A DNA stretch of 64,000 nucleotides from Dermacentor variabilis (lineage: Eukaryota; Arthropoda; Arachnida; Ixodida; Ixodidae). Position 1 is the stretch's first letter. Every line of letters begins with the position of its first letter. Below the pieces are notes generated by a model. That model was not told the DNA's origin. It searched no databases and was given only the letters and a program-made list of their open reading frames with translations. Below are positions 44,150-56,700 of this stretch, piece after piece. The translations under genes were made by a program, and so were the position numbers. Where the stretch lies: the NCBI RefSeq assembly GCF_050947875.1, contig NC_134570.1, forward strand, positions 239,808,584-239,872,583, written 5' to 3'.

Positions 44150-45044
44150 TAAGTCCGTGTTACCTTTGCATGCGGAAACATTGATTCTGCGGCTATTCCA
44201 CTTTGATTTGCAAGTCTGACAATGCGTCATGAACTAGTAAAAGCCTTGCAGTACGCGATATACTTTACTTCCGCGTTGTAGTGCCTGGAAAATCTAGCGA
44301 CCCACATCTTGAAAACAGGCGGCATGCCACAGGTTCGAGTAAGCGTAGCGCACATGCGCGGACGCCCAGATGTATCCGTGTTTTGCCTCGAGACAGCGGA
44401 AGAATGAATTAACATTAGTTCAGCCGTGTCGGATCTACTGTGCAATGTATGCATACTTTTTTATCAAACATCGCCGCTCTTGCCCTCTGGCCGCTAGTTA
44501 CGATAAGCAACACAAACCAACTTTCACACGTAAACGTTTCGAATAGTTCCTGAAACGTATTGTGAAATTTCGTGGCCACTAACGCGAGTGCGCGGAATCC
44601 AATCTGTTACGCATGAGTTCTTTCGTGGCATTTACTTATGAATAAGGTGCGGAGTTCTATGGCGAGGGTCGCTGTACGAAGCCCACCGCAGGCTTTTGTG
44701 TAATCGAGGCCCGTAGACAGACAAATACAGATAGACACACACATACAGAGACAAAAGGACATGCACGGCTGAATATACCACAGCGGCACAGCTCTCGACG
44801 TACATCGTGTTAGTCGCAAACGGTGCTCTGCAATCTGCTTCGTTTTCGCTAGTTATTTGCACATCCATATATGACGCAGTGACGCCCCGATGCTGTTCTG
44901 TACTTGGATGTTGCGGGCACAGACACATTGAACACCCCGTAACACACACACGCTACGTGCACGCGAACGCGTCTTGGCAACTCAGGGAAGATGGCGGCCG
45001 GTCGCTGGGTTCCGGAGTATCCGCTCAGCCCATCCGGTTCTAGA
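44150..45044. other. No gene recognised
   Basis: Mixed-composition sequence with short frames on both strands. It would be intron if the exon at 44103 is real. Confidence 0.25.
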
Positions 45045-45320
45045 CTATCGTGTTCTGGGGCGCTTTAATGTAAAACTATTCCAATAAGGCCTTGACTTCA
45101 TAGTTGTTGCACTCGCAGGAGTTGACGGCGCTGTGTTGGCGATCTTTTTCTTCGCCCTCTTACTCCGGACGGGTATGAAGCCGTCGTCGGATGAGTCGTC
45201 TTCCGACATAAAGTACAGCTCGGTGTCCTCGCTGTCACTGGGGGAGCCAACTCGCTTCCTTGCGGTTGACGGGCGTGATGTCTTCTGGCCAGGCGGGCCT
45301 CTGGCATGCTCCGCGTCCAT
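45045..45320 (-). pseudogene. LINE ORF1 (Gag-like), N-terminal fragment
   Basis: 91 residues on the minus strand: MDAEHARGPPGQ at the start, then KRVGSPSDSEDTELYFMSED, DDGFIPVRSKRAKKK and a Ser/Thr/Pro stretch, before a stop. This acidic-then-basic N-terminus resembles what I recall of tick I/Jockey-type LINE ORF1 proteins. The zinc knuckles and RT are missing. 5' UTR-like sequence precedes it on the minus strand (45321-45400). Confidence 0.5.
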
Positions 45321-45779
45321 TGCCGCAAGACGGGGAGGTGAGGCACCCCGAAAGGCGCAGATTTCACCAAAAATTCACAGAGCACAGAAACAAGTGTTCT
45401 GTCAAGAAGACACTTCGTCGTCTTCCCCCGCATAAAAACAAGTCGTACGAAGTGGTACAAGTGGTACAAAGTGCCAAGGCATTAGGAAAAAAGTTGCTAA
45501 AAAAGCAACTAGACTGGTCCTAATAACAAGAAGGTACAAAAGGCAGCAGACAGCAAGGAGCGAGAAAAGAAAAAGGAAAGAAAAAAAAAGAAAGGAAAGA
45601 AGAACAACGAAAAGGGAGAAATGAAAGAGAGAGTAAGAGGACATAGTAATTAGATCTCACTTAAACAATTTGCTTCGCACATGAAACAAACAATATAGAT
45701 ATGCAAATTTTTATGCAAATTTCTCTGAAGCGCTCTAATTTAACTTACCCTTAATTACTCTTTATTTTCTGAGGACCTA
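45321..45779. other. No gene recognised; LINE 5' UTR remnant and purine-rich stretch
   Basis: Contains the minus-strand leader of the ORF1 fragment and a purine-rich run of gaaaag-type repeats (45560-45640), which reads as a Phe/Leu-rich frame on the minus strand by composition only. Confidence 0.4.
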
Positions 45780-46698
45780 TTGCAGGTAGAATCTTATCGT
45801 TACCTAGGCATCACAATCAATAGCAAATTAACTTGGGTTGATCATATTACAAAAATCACGACAGACGCTTCACGTAAACTTGGTTTTATCAGACGATCAC
45901 TTCCTACTTCCCCCGCTAACATACGAAAACTAGCATATGAAACTTTTGTCTGCAGTAGGCTTGAATATGCATCCGCGATCTGGTGTCCTCATGAGTTCTA
46001 CCTAATTAACATGCTTGAATCCGTCCAGAACCATGCAGCACGCTTCATATCGTCGACATACGACTTTCATTCCAGCGTAGGCTCCATTAAATCATCACTT
46101 GGCCTCACTTCCTTAGCTTTCAGACGAAAAGTTGCGCGCCTGTGTTTATTCCATAGGTTATATTTCAATTTCCCCTATCCGCGCGGTTCCTTTATGTCTC
46201 CTCCCATTCGTACATCGCGCCGCCTATTTAATTCAAATAGCGTCCAACGACTTCATGGCTCCACTAATGCTTTTAACAAGTCCTTCTTCCCGACCGAAAT
46301 TGGAGAATGGAACCTGCTGCCCGATTCACTAATGAGCACGACGCGACAAGGTGTAAGGCGATGTTGTTAAATCATCTGGGTTTACATGTTCTTTTTGCTC
46401 CGATTTGTGTCCATATGAAATTTTATCCTTTTTCCTGTATTGAGCTTTTTGTTTTCTTCCCCTGTAACCATTGTGTACTCGCCCTACAGCCCTAACGATT
46501 CGCCGACGTGTGAGGCGCTTGTGGCATAAAGGCAATATTGAGAAGCACCGTTTTAACTATGGCGTTCTTTGCTTCTTTTTATGTCCCTGTGTTGCATTGT
46601 CGTAATTTTATGACCTTTGTTTCTATTGTCTACCTTGTATACGCTCCCCCATTACGTAATACCCTGACAGGGGCCTTTAAGGGACAATAAATGATGAC
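45780..46698 (+). mobile_element. L2/CR1-like LINE, 3' end
   Basis: 5'-truncated copy: open frame 45780-46370 holds the post-RT region (YRYLGITINSKLTWVDHI, CSRLEYASAIWCPH, LFHRLYFNFPYPRG, WNLLPDSLMS). A 3' UTR follows, with gacaggggcctttaagggac and aataaatgatgacgat at its end. No catalytic motifs remain. Confidence 0.75.
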
Positions 46699-46732
46699 GA
46701 TATATAGATACAGAAAACTCTTAAAAAGAAGA

Positions 46733-47335
46733 TTAGGTACATGGTAAAACCCAATTCTTGGGGCAATAGAAATTATACAGTTCTCTGCCAGAACAATTAG
46801 GTACATCGATGGACGCAGATCTGAGATTATTCAGAAGAGTGGGCAGAATGTAACAAGTCATTTGGTTACCAAAGGTAGAACGCACATGCGGCACATGCCA
46901 GTATTCCGGGGACCGGGTGTTATAACATGGGATGTTGTGTTCTAATCTAGACAGAGATGAAACAAGGCTTAAGTTTTGTTTGGTTTCTTTTAGGTATGCA
47001 AGAGCAATATGGTAGTTAAACATATCACTGACTTTAATTACCCGAAGTTCTTTAAATGGGGGCTCAAATGGGGGTCAAAGGGCATATGACTAATTACGCG
47101 AACAATTTTATTTTGTATTACAAGCAAACGGTTAATATTTCTAACAGATGTGGTGCCCCAAATAAGGAAGCAATATTGAAGGGGGCTCGCAAACGAAGCA
47201 TTATAAATTGATATGGATGGATCAGAGTGTGCTGACGCATTTAATAATTTTTTCACCATATGATAAAGAGCGGAACCCCGGCTGATGCGTGCGAATACGT
47301 AAGTGTTCACAACACTCAATCCTTGTAGTTGGGTC
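46733..47335 (-). pseudogene. CR1-like LINE ORF2, C-terminal half
   Basis: Minus strand, upstream frame with GLSVVNTYVFARISRG, YHMVKKLLNA, LQYCFLIWGTTS and VIQNKIVRVISHMPF. The downstream frame ends at 46733, with YHIALAYLK and YNTRSPEYWHVPHV. These match the region after the RT palm in CR1-type proteins. One frame break at about 47030. No catalytic residues are in this part. Confidence 0.7.
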
Positions 47336-47732
47336 CTGTCACCGCCCACGAAGTCTTATCAACAATAAAAAGTATAAATAATAGCGCCAGTTGTGGTATT
47401 CACGTAATTCAAGTACGTCCTCTCAAAGACGTGTCCGATGTCATCGCGACGATTTTAGCAGATATCTTTAACATTTATTTTACTAACTCTGTCTTTACTT
47501 TAAATATGTAAATAGCAAAAGTGACCGTGCTTTACAAAAAAGGTGACCGAAATAATTTTGGCAATTATAGACCGGTGTATATCTTGCCTGTGTTCTCAAA
47601 GGCCTTCGAAAAAATTCTGAACACTCGATTTCCGTGTTTCATTGATAAATATAATTTATTTACGCAAAATGAATTTGATTGTCGGAAAAATAAATCAGTT
47701 GAACTGGCGCTGCTGGAGCAAAAAGAGTATAT
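47336..47732 (+). pseudogene. CR1-like LINE RT, part 1
   Basis: AHEVLSTIKSINNSASCGI, then after a stop VTVLYKKGDRNNFGNYRP and FSKAFEKILNTRFPCFI, NEFDCRKNKSVELALLEQKE. These are the first RT motifs. The frame is cut at 47732 by the Gypsy LTR and continues at 58996. Confidence 0.75.
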
Positions 47733-48152
47733 TGGCACGTGAACTCGTTTATCTTTTACGGGTGAGCACATTTACCGTCTAAGAAATGTTATCGCTCAGC
47801 GCAGGACGCGTCTGCATGTATCGGAAGTTTCTAGAATGTTATTGATGCTTCCATCCGCTGTCCGTTGCCGTCGAACCTTGTGTAATCTGATCGCATGTGT
47901 GCGCGACGCGAATGATGCACAACTTTGTGGAAGGCATGCGGGTCCCAGCGATTAGTCTGGAACATTCGACGACTGCTGCATAAAAGCCGACGCGCTTGAC
48001 TCACAGATTTTCGACAATCGCCGATTGTGTTCACCGCTATCGTTGCGCTAAAGGTGTAGCATGCTTTTGTGGGCACAAGTTCGCCCAATAAAAGTCAGTT
48101 TTGTCTTTCGCAGTATTGCTACTGTGTTCTTCAACGTCACCACCACGTGACA
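47733..48152 (+). repeat. 5' LTR of the old Gypsy element
   Basis: TATA-like cataaaag at 47978-47985 and AATAAA at 48087-48092. Confidence 0.9.
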
Positions 48153-48169
48153 TTTGGTGGAGGTGCTTT

Positions 48170-49730
48170 GCGTTCATGTACCGGACGCCCCCGCAAAGCC
48201 GTGACCCAAGCCCACACGCGAAAGACAACACCAACGTCGCCAAGAACCAGCGAGGTAGCCGCAGGCCGCAAGGACTGCCCCCGGAGCACGGACTTTTGCC
48301 TGAGACGACCAGGAAGACCGTCGCCCAGTCAACTCCAGTGGCAGCCCCAGCGTCCCCCATCGTGCTGCAGCAGCCCAGAAAGCCACTGACGTTCCGCGGT
48401 TCAACATTCGAGGACCCTGAACCCTGGCTTGAGACACACGAGAGTGTCGCTGCTTTTAAAAGCTGGAACACCGACGACAAACTTCGACATGTCTTTTTCG
48501 CATTGGAAGATGCCGCCAGAACATGGTTCGAGAACCGAGAAGCCGCCTTAACGACTTGGGACCAGTTCCGAAGTGGCTTCATGCAGACATTCACCAGCGT
48601 CGTACGCCGAGAACGAGCCCAAGCACCACTAGAGACCCGAGTGCAGCTGCCTAATGAGACGACCGCGATCTTTACAGAAGAGATGAGCCCCCTATACGCG
48701 CCACGCCGACCCGGAAATGTCCGAGGAGAAGAAAGTCCGCCTACTGATGCGTGGTGTAAAGGAGGAACTTTTCGCCGGAATGGTACAAGGCCCACCGAAG
48801 ACCGTCGACGAGTTTCTTCGCGAGGCCACTAGCATCGAGAAGACACTGGAAATGCGGAACCCGCAATTCAACCGCCGCACGAACTCGACAAACTACGCCG
48901 GAGTTCAGTCACTGGCCAGCGACGACCTGCGCGAGACTATCCGAGCGGTCGTGCGCGAGGAGCTGCAGAAGCTGTTGCCTTCATCACAGCCTCAAGTGGC
49001 TTCGATCGCTGACGCCGTACGTAAGGAGCTCCTACAAAGCCCCTGAATTGCCGCAGCCTCAGCCGCAAGCGATGACAAACGCAGCTGTAACCCGCCGTCT
49101 CGTTCCCCCTCCGCGCCCATGGCAGGGCCCAGTGAGGACACAGTTCCGTCGTCTACCACCATGCCCGCCGTCAGCACGCCAACCCGTCACCCCACGCGGC
49201 ATTCCAAGGAATACGGACGTTTGGTACGCCCCCGACCACCGGCCGCTTTGCTATCACTGCGGAGAAGCAGGGCACATCTACCGCCGATGCCTATACCGGG
49301 AGATGGGAGTCCGAGGGTTTGCCGTTAACGCGCCGCGACCGCAGATTGGCGAACGACCTCGCGATATGGCTGACTACCTCGCCGCCACTCAGTGGAACTC
49401 TCGACGATCGTCCCGTTCGCCGTCACCAGGCCGCTACCTGTCACCGCAGCGCTGACCATACACCGGCCCAGCCCGGGGCCGCTCTGCGAGCCCGTATCCG
49501 GAAAACTAAAAGATGCAACCGATGGAGGTGCGGTTGCTGTTCGTCGAACTGACGAATATCCTCCACCGCCGACGAAGACGACGAAGAGACCATCTCGACG
49601 ACCTAATCACGACACGCCGCCGTCCCGACGAAGTCAGGAAGCCAAGAATACGCCGACGAAAGACGACCTGACGACGTCACGTACCAGCCACAGGTAAACG
49701 AGACGCAGCCGTGACACGACGCCAAGACCT
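48170..49730 (+). pseudogene. Gypsy gag, frameshifted
   Basis: 48170-48700 has the Gag core (FRGSTFEDPEPWLETHESVA, FFALEDAARTWFENRE). A frameshift leads to 48717-49046 (EEKKVRLLMRGVKEELFAGM, FLREATSIEKTLEMRN) and another to 49048-49455, which carries one CCHC zinc knuckle (CYHCGEAGHIYRRC). It would form the particle and bind RNA. Broken frames make it non-functional. Confidence 0.8.
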
Positions 49731-49739
49731 AACTGCAAC

Positions 49740-52738
49740 GCAAGACAAATAACCACCGACGTCGACGTGCTTCTCGACGGCCACGCAGTCACAGCCTTAG
49801 TAGACACAGAAGCCGATTACTCCGTCATGAGTGGACTCATCGCCACTCAGTTGAAAAAAGTTAAGACTGCATGGGAAGGCCCTTAAATTCGTTACGCTGG
49901 AGGACGCCTCATTACGCCGACTAGAATCTGCACGGCAAGAATTACCGTTCATGACCGGACTTACCCTGCCACCTTCGTTATCCTCCAACAGTGTTCACGA
50001 GATGTCATTCTCGGCATGGACTTCCTGAACCAACACTGCGCAATCATAGACCTGAAGTCAAAATCGATAACGCTGTCGGAAGATCAAGCGATACCGCCGG
50101 AGAGCTCTCGTAGTCACCACGCCTTGAGTGTGCTCGAATATCAAGTGAGGATCCCTCCGCACTCCAGCATTATTATTTCTATCGGCAGCGAAACACCCGC
50201 TGACGTAGAAGGCGTTATCGAGGGTGACCAACATCTACTGCTCGACCGTGAAATTTGCGTCGCAAGAGGGATCGCTCGACTCCTCGGAGGGAAAGTGGAA
50301 GTGAAACTAAACAACTTCAGCCAAGAGTTCAAGCACATCAAGAAGAGCACTACAATCGCGTACATCGAGGAAAATGTGGAAACCAGCAATGCCTTTGTCC
50401 TCTTGGATTCTGCCGCATCTATCCCGATGAGCATAGTCCCCGAACTAGATTTTGACGTAAATCCAAGTCTTCCTATGAGTTAGCAGCAACAGATTAGAAG
50501 TCTTTTCCGACGATACAAAGGCTGCTTTTCGACGTCATCAAGGATTCGACAAACACCAGTCGCAAAGCATCGCATAATAACCGAAGAGTGCCCTCGACCG
50601 CTCCGCCAGAGCCCTTACCGAATTTCGACGCGAGAACGCGAAGTTATTAGGCAAAAAGTCGACGAAATGCTGCGCGACATCACCCAGCCGTCGAAAAGCC
50701 CGTGGGCATCTCCTGTAGTCCTGGTGAAGAGAAAGGACGGAACCCTACGCTTCTGCGTCGATTATCGTCGACTGAATAAGATCACGAAGAAGGACGTATA
50801 CCCAATTCCACGGATATACGACGCATTCGATCGGCTCTGCAACGCTAAATACTTCTCGTCGGTGGAGCTCAAGTCTGGCTGCTGGCAAATAGAATTCGAC
50901 GAGAGAGATCGCGAAAAGACCGCCTTCATCACGCCAGACGGCCTCTACGAGTTCAAGGTCGTGCCATTTGGACTGTGCTCGGCGCCTGCAACGTTTCAGC
51001 GCGTCATGGACACGGTGTTAGCATGATTGAAGTGACAGACGTTTCTTGTTTACTTAGATGACGTCGTTGTCTTCGCCGAAAATTTCGACTATCACCTTAG
51101 GCGGCTTGCGACAGTATTAGAGGCCATCAAGTCATCAGGGCTCACTCTGAAGCCGGAAAAGTGCCGCTTTGCTTACGGTGAGCTTCTGTTACTAGTCCAC
51201 GTCATCAGCAAATCAGGAGTACGCCCCAACCCGCAGAAGACAGCTGCCATCGCAATGTTCCCGCAGCCAATCGACAAGAAGGCAGTGCGCAGATTCCTTG
51301 GCATGTGTGCCTACTATAGGGGCTTTGTCAAGGGCTTTTCACGCGTCGCGGAGTCGCTAACACATCTAACCAAATGTGATGTCGAGCTCAAGTGGGAAAC
51401 GCCGCAGGCCGACGCATTTCACGAACTCAAACAACGCATGCAGTCGCCGCCGATACTTGCGCACTTCGACGAGGACGTCGATACCTAAATCCACGCTGAC
51501 GCCAATAGTCTAGGCCTCGGTGCCATCCTAGTCCAGAGAGAAAGCCGAACTTGAACGGGTGATATCTTATGCTAGCCGGTCGCTGTCAAAAGCTCATTAT
51601 TCTACAACAGAAAAGGAATGCCTCGCCATCATTTGGGGTACAGCAAGATTCCGCCCTTGCCTATATGGCAGGCCATTGAAAGTCGTCAGCGACCATCACG
51701 CGTTGTGTTGGCTTGATAACCTAAAGAACCTTTCAGGACGGTTGGCGCCGTGGGGTCTCAGACTACGAGAATATGACGTCACGGTAATATACATGTACGG
51801 AAGAAGACACTCTGACGCCGACTGCCTATCACGCGCCCCCATCAATCCCCCGCCGCAAGACGACGAGGACGACGACGCCTTCCTTGGAATGATAAGCGCG
51901 GAAGACTTCACTAAACAGCAACAAGCAGACCCGGAGCTAAAAGGCCTCGTCGAATATTTGGAAGGAAACACCGACGTTGTCCCTAGGAATTTAGCGCGGG
52001 TGGCCTTTGTTTACTCTACAAAACAACCTGCTCGTGAAGAAATTCTCACCAGTGCGCGCCAGCTACCTTCTTGTACCGTCAGCGCTGCGTCCAGAAGTAC
52101 TGCGCGCCCTACGCGACGATCCAGCCGCTGGGCACCTCGGATTCTCCCGGACACTGTCGAGGATACAGGTAAGGTATTACTGGCCGCATCTGAGCGCCGA
52201 CGTCGCCCGTTACTTCAAGACATGCCGAGACTGTCAGCGACGCAAGACATCACCGACAAGGCCAGCAGGATTACTACAGCCGATCGAACCTCCTTACGAG
52301 CATTCCAGCAGAGCGGGATGGATTTGTTGGGGCCGTTTCCGAGGTCAACACCCCGGAATAAGTGGATCGTCTTCGCCACGGACTATTTCACCCGCTTCGC
52401 TGAAACGAAAGGTCTACCAAAAGGCAACGCAGCCGAAGTTGCGAAATTTTTCGTCGAGAACATCCTGCTGCGACATGGTGCCCCAGAAGTCCTCATCACC
52501 GACAGAGGAACGGCCTTTACAGCAGAGCTCACTCAAGCCATTCTGCTATACAGCCATACTAGCCACAGGAGGACGACTGCCTACCATCCGCAAACGAATG
52601 GTCTTACAGACAGAGCGCCTGAACAAGACCCTCGCCTACATGCTAGCAATATACGTCGACGTCGAACACAAGACGCGGGACACGGTCCTGCCGTATGTAA
52701 CCTTCGCCTACAACACGGCGGTGCAAGAAACAACACAG
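49740..52738 (+). pseudogene. Gypsy pol: protease, RT, RNase H, integrase, with stops
   Basis: Protease region with LVDTEADYSVMS (active-site DTG altered to DTE), then VILGMDFLNQHC. RT: SKSPWASPVVLVKRKDGTLR, FCVDYRRLN, FGLCSAPATFQRVMD and YLDDVVVFAEN, with stops near 51024 and 51036. RNase H: HADANSLGLGA, YSTTEKECLAIIW. Integrase: zinc segment (HLGFSRTLSRIQVRYYWP and CRDCQRRK) and core (DLLGPFP, ITDRGTAFT, YHPQTNG). Frame changes occur from 49880 on. The integrase is cut at 52738 by the LINE and resumes at about 56930. Confidence 0.85.
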
Positions 52739-53034
52739 TAGGAGCGGCGGTACGGCGTTGAACATGTCGTTCAAACATGCAGGGATTATCTTGAAGATTG
52801 TGCCGCTTATGACTGCCTCGCAAGGAACGAGCTACAGACTTCCTGCCTTGCCTGAATCATCCTTCATCATTCACTGTGACGTCACCGAGGAAAGCCTTCG
52901 GATACACCCCGGCAGGGGCACGTCAGCTGACACCGGGCGTATAAAAGCGCCCCTACGTCGACCCGTCTTCAGTAGGAGCGGTGGTACGGCGTTGAACATG
53001 TCGTTCAAACATGCATGGATTATCTTGCAGGTGG
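52737..53034 (+). promoter_or_regulatory. LINE promoter with TATA box, initiator and repeated start segment
   Basis: TATAAAA at 52940-52946 and arthropod-type initiator TCAGT at 52969-52973 place a start at A52971, 31 bp after the TATA. The roughly 57 bp following this A (agtaggagcggtggtacggc) are also found at 52737-52793. That is the exact 5' end of the insertion, with 234 bp between the copies. Confidence 0.65.
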
Positions 53035-53114
53035 GGTATTACACTTCTGTATCACATTTTTGCCCAAATGATCCTTTTCTTTTAGTACTGCCGCTCCCAG
53101 TGAATATTTCTGAA

Positions 53115-53777
53115 ATGCTCAGTGTGTTATGGTCACGTCTTTCACTTATGCTATCCGGGGACGTTGAAACCAATCCGGGTCCAACAACACAGGCGTTATT
53201 GCAGAAAATCCTGGACAAGCAGACACAGATGGCAGCTAGACTAGCTGGCATTGAACTAAATATAAATTACTAAACTAAATTAACTATCCTTGAAAGTACT
53301 GTTCAACATCTTCATCGCACAGTCGACCAACACCAACAAAGACTGATTGAATTGGAAGACAGAGCGCGAAGAAATAATCTGATTGTTTTCGGTATTCCGG
53401 AGAGCATTAACGAGACAAGACAGGATATTGAAAAAAAAGTGAAGGGAATTTTTTCTGATACTCTTGGCGTCACTATTTCATCGGTGGAGCGCATTCACAG
53501 GATTGGTCACAGGAAAAAAGAGGGACACAGACCAGTTATTATGAAGTTACATGACTATAATAAAAAAGCAGTCATATTCAAACAGTGCAGCAAACTGAAA
53601 GGGACCAATTACAGTGTCTCTGACGACTACTCTCGGGAAACGGCGCAAAAGGGACATTGCTTTGGCGATCAGCGCAAGAAGAAAAGCGCAACGGGGCAAA
53701 GATTAAGCTGGTCCGCGATAAACTTTTTATCGATCGTGCCGCTTATACGTGGGACTCGCAGTCTAACACGCGTGTGA
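53115..53777 (+). pseudogene. LINE ORF1: 2A peptide, coiled coil, RRM-like domain
   Basis: ATG 53115 begins a frame with MLSVLWSRLSLMLSG followed by DVETNPGP (53160-53183), the 2A ribosome-skipping consensus; the skip would fall between G (53178-53180) and P (53181-53183). A coiled coil follows (LLQKILDKQTQMAARLAGIE), a single in-frame TAA at 53271-53273, then in the same frame RLIELEDRARRNNLIVFGIP and the RRM-like part to about 53650. A frameshift there moves the C-terminus (AKIKLVRDKLFIDRAAYTW) into the frame of ORF2. The open frame extends upstream of the ATG to 52758, so an earlier start is possible. Proteins like this bind LINE RNA. Confidence 0.8.
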
Positions 53778-56700
53778 GGCTTGCGAACAACCAAGATGGT
53801 GAATCGCTCCACCGGGAACGACGTGACCAGTGTGAGACCAGACTACTGAACGAAAATACTCGAAGTAAAATACCTTGCCTCACGCTTTTAAATGTGAATT
53901 CTCGCAGTTTACTCAACAAAATTGTTAATTTTAACTGGCTTATAGAAACTTACCACCCTTCTATAATTTGTGTGACCGAAACTTGGCTCAATAGCTCAAT
54001 CTTAGATGAAGAATTTGTACCACCTGGTTATTGCGTCTTGAGAAAAGATAGATCGTCCGGTCGTTGTGGTGGTGTGGCCTTATTCATTAAAGATGGCATC
54101 GACTTTTCTTTGCTACCCGAGCTTCCAGAAACTGAGTCAGTTTGGTGCAAAGTTAATATTTCCTTGTCAACGTTAGTAACAGGCGTAATATATCGTCCTC
54201 CAAATTCTGGTTACAATGTGTTTCCTGCTCTGAATTGATTATATCGCAGCACATAGATTACATAACTACAAAATGGTCTTGTGTGGGGACTTCAATTTGC
54301 CATGCATAGATTGGGCTTCACTCGTATCGACTGGTCGCGACAAGGTACAGTGTGACATGCTTATTGACATAGTAGTTTCTTTCGATTTCTCACAAGTTGT
54401 CCAGTCTCCTACGCGTGGTGACTCTTTGCTGGATCTTGTGCTTTTGAATGAGCAGTTGGTTAAATGTGGTTTCGAACGTGAAGTCGGTGATGGTCTGTCT
54501 GATCGCAAAGTAGTCGTTCTTAATTTGAATATTGCACCTGAACGCAAAAGACCAGAATACTGGATGATTACTGACTTCACTCGTGCTGTTGATGTCATGA
54601 TACTTGGTGCTTTGGCGTCACATTTTGATGATTTTTTATTTAGTAGTGAACACTGTAATATTGACATGTTGGTTGAGCGATTTTATAAAGTTGTGCACGG
54701 CTGTCTGTGTAACTTTGTGCCCAAGAAGTGTGCTAAAAGAAATCCCAAACATATCTGGTACAGCAGGGAAATTATCCAACTTATCCGTCGCATAAAGGGA
54801 CTTCGCAAGCGATGTAAGCCACAGCATATAAGTGATGGTGCGCTTCTAGTTTCCTTGAAAACGGCTCTACGAACCAAAATGCATGACGCTAGGAAATTTT
54901 ATTATGAGAACACACTACCAACATTCATGGAAACCAACCCACACAAATTCTGGAAAACAATTACTCCGTCTGGTCGCTGTTCTTCATCCTTTGTTGTTAA
55001 TGGTAAACCATGTTCTAACCATTCTGTTATCTCTGAAGCTTTTAATAAATATTTTAAATTGGTATTTGACAGCGACAACGACACTAGACCGATGTTTAGT
55101 CTAGTTACTGAATTGCCAGCCTTCCCGAAGTTGGATATAAGTAATAATGGAGTTCTGAATCTTTTGTTGCAAATTGACACGACTAAAAGTGCTGGAGGTG
55201 ATAATATACCTAACATGTTCCTAAAAAAAACTATTCTGAGTGGTGCGCCCGGTACTTGACTGTTATTTTCCAAAAATCCCTCCAAACTGGAACCGTTCCA
55301 CAAACCTGGAAAATAGCTAATGTAGTACCAGTATTTAAGTCTTGTAACAAACAAAGCCTCTCCAATTATAGACCAATTTCGTTAATATGCACTTGCTCCA
55401 AGGTATTGGTACACATTATTCATAAACATATTGTCTTGTACTTGTCTAACAATAATCTTCTGTCTAATAATCAGCATGGTTTTCGGGCTGGGTTTTCTAC
55501 TCTCACGCAGTTAATTGAATTCACGCACGATATTGCATCATGCCTAAATCATCGCGGTCAGGTGGACGCCATTTTTATCGTCTATTCAAAAGCATTCGAT
55601 TTGGTTTGTCATAGTAAGCTCATTACCAAACTTGGTGCCTTTTTCAAGGGAACTCACGGCGTCCGACTAATAGGCTGGATTAAGGACTACTTGCGATTAA
55701 GATCACAGTTTGTCACGTTTAATCACTCTCAATCAACATCTGTCCATATAACATCTGGCGTCCCGCAGGGATCAGCTCTAGGACCACTTTTATTTCTCAT
55801 TTACATTAATGACGTCGTCCAGATAACTAATAACACGTCAGTTAAAATCCGTTTATATGCAGATGACTGCGTTCTGTATTCAAATATAAATAATGCATGC
55901 GACCAGCTTATTCTAAACAAGGTGTTTTCTTCTTTCTGTGATTGGAGCAACACATGGCAGATGAGGTTAAATTTTAGCAAAACTGTATCGATGTCATTCA
56001 CTAACCAGAAAAATCCTTTTCGTTTTTCGTACACTAATAACACACATCAACTAACGCACGTGAACGAGTTTAAGTACCTAGGTGTAACATTCTGTTCAAG
56101 CTTGAATTGGTCTAGGCATATAGATTTAACTTGCTCCAAGGCACTCGGGAAACTCGGGTTCTTAAAACGTACATTAAAGGATGCAACCAAAAACTGTAAG
56201 CTGACGGCGTACAAATCATTAGTAAAGCCTGTACTTGAATATGCATCGGCGGTCTGGTCGCCATAATCCGCCAAACATATTATTAAACTTGAAGATGAGC
56301 AGAAAAAAGAATTTATATATAAGCGTTACGACCGTCACTTCTCTCCGACAGTTCACGCCCACACGTTATCACTTCACACACTTGAACACAGACGAACATG
56401 TGATCGCATTATCCTACTTCACAAGATTATCGACAAGTGTATTTATGTTGACGCCCCCTTCTCTTTCGCCAGTTCTTCAGCACGTGTCACGCGCTGTTCC
56501 AACCCGCTTAACAACGTGCCGTTTATGCCGCTTTTAGATAGCTACAAATTTTCATTTTTTCCTTTCACAGTTGAATTGTGGAACAATTTAGATGGCACGT
56601 TACGTGAAATGTCTGTTGATAATTTTGTGCGTGAATTGCCAAATCATGGTTATATTGCGCTCAGTTTTACAAACACGATACTAAGGAAGGACAGGAACGT

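Noticed and set aside
52758..53114. Long N-terminal extension upstream of the 2A motif as part of ORF1
   Set aside because: The frame is open, but this stretch is the repeated promoter/5' UTR; the predicted start site at 52971 lies inside it. ATG 53115 is the simpler start, though an extension is not excluded.
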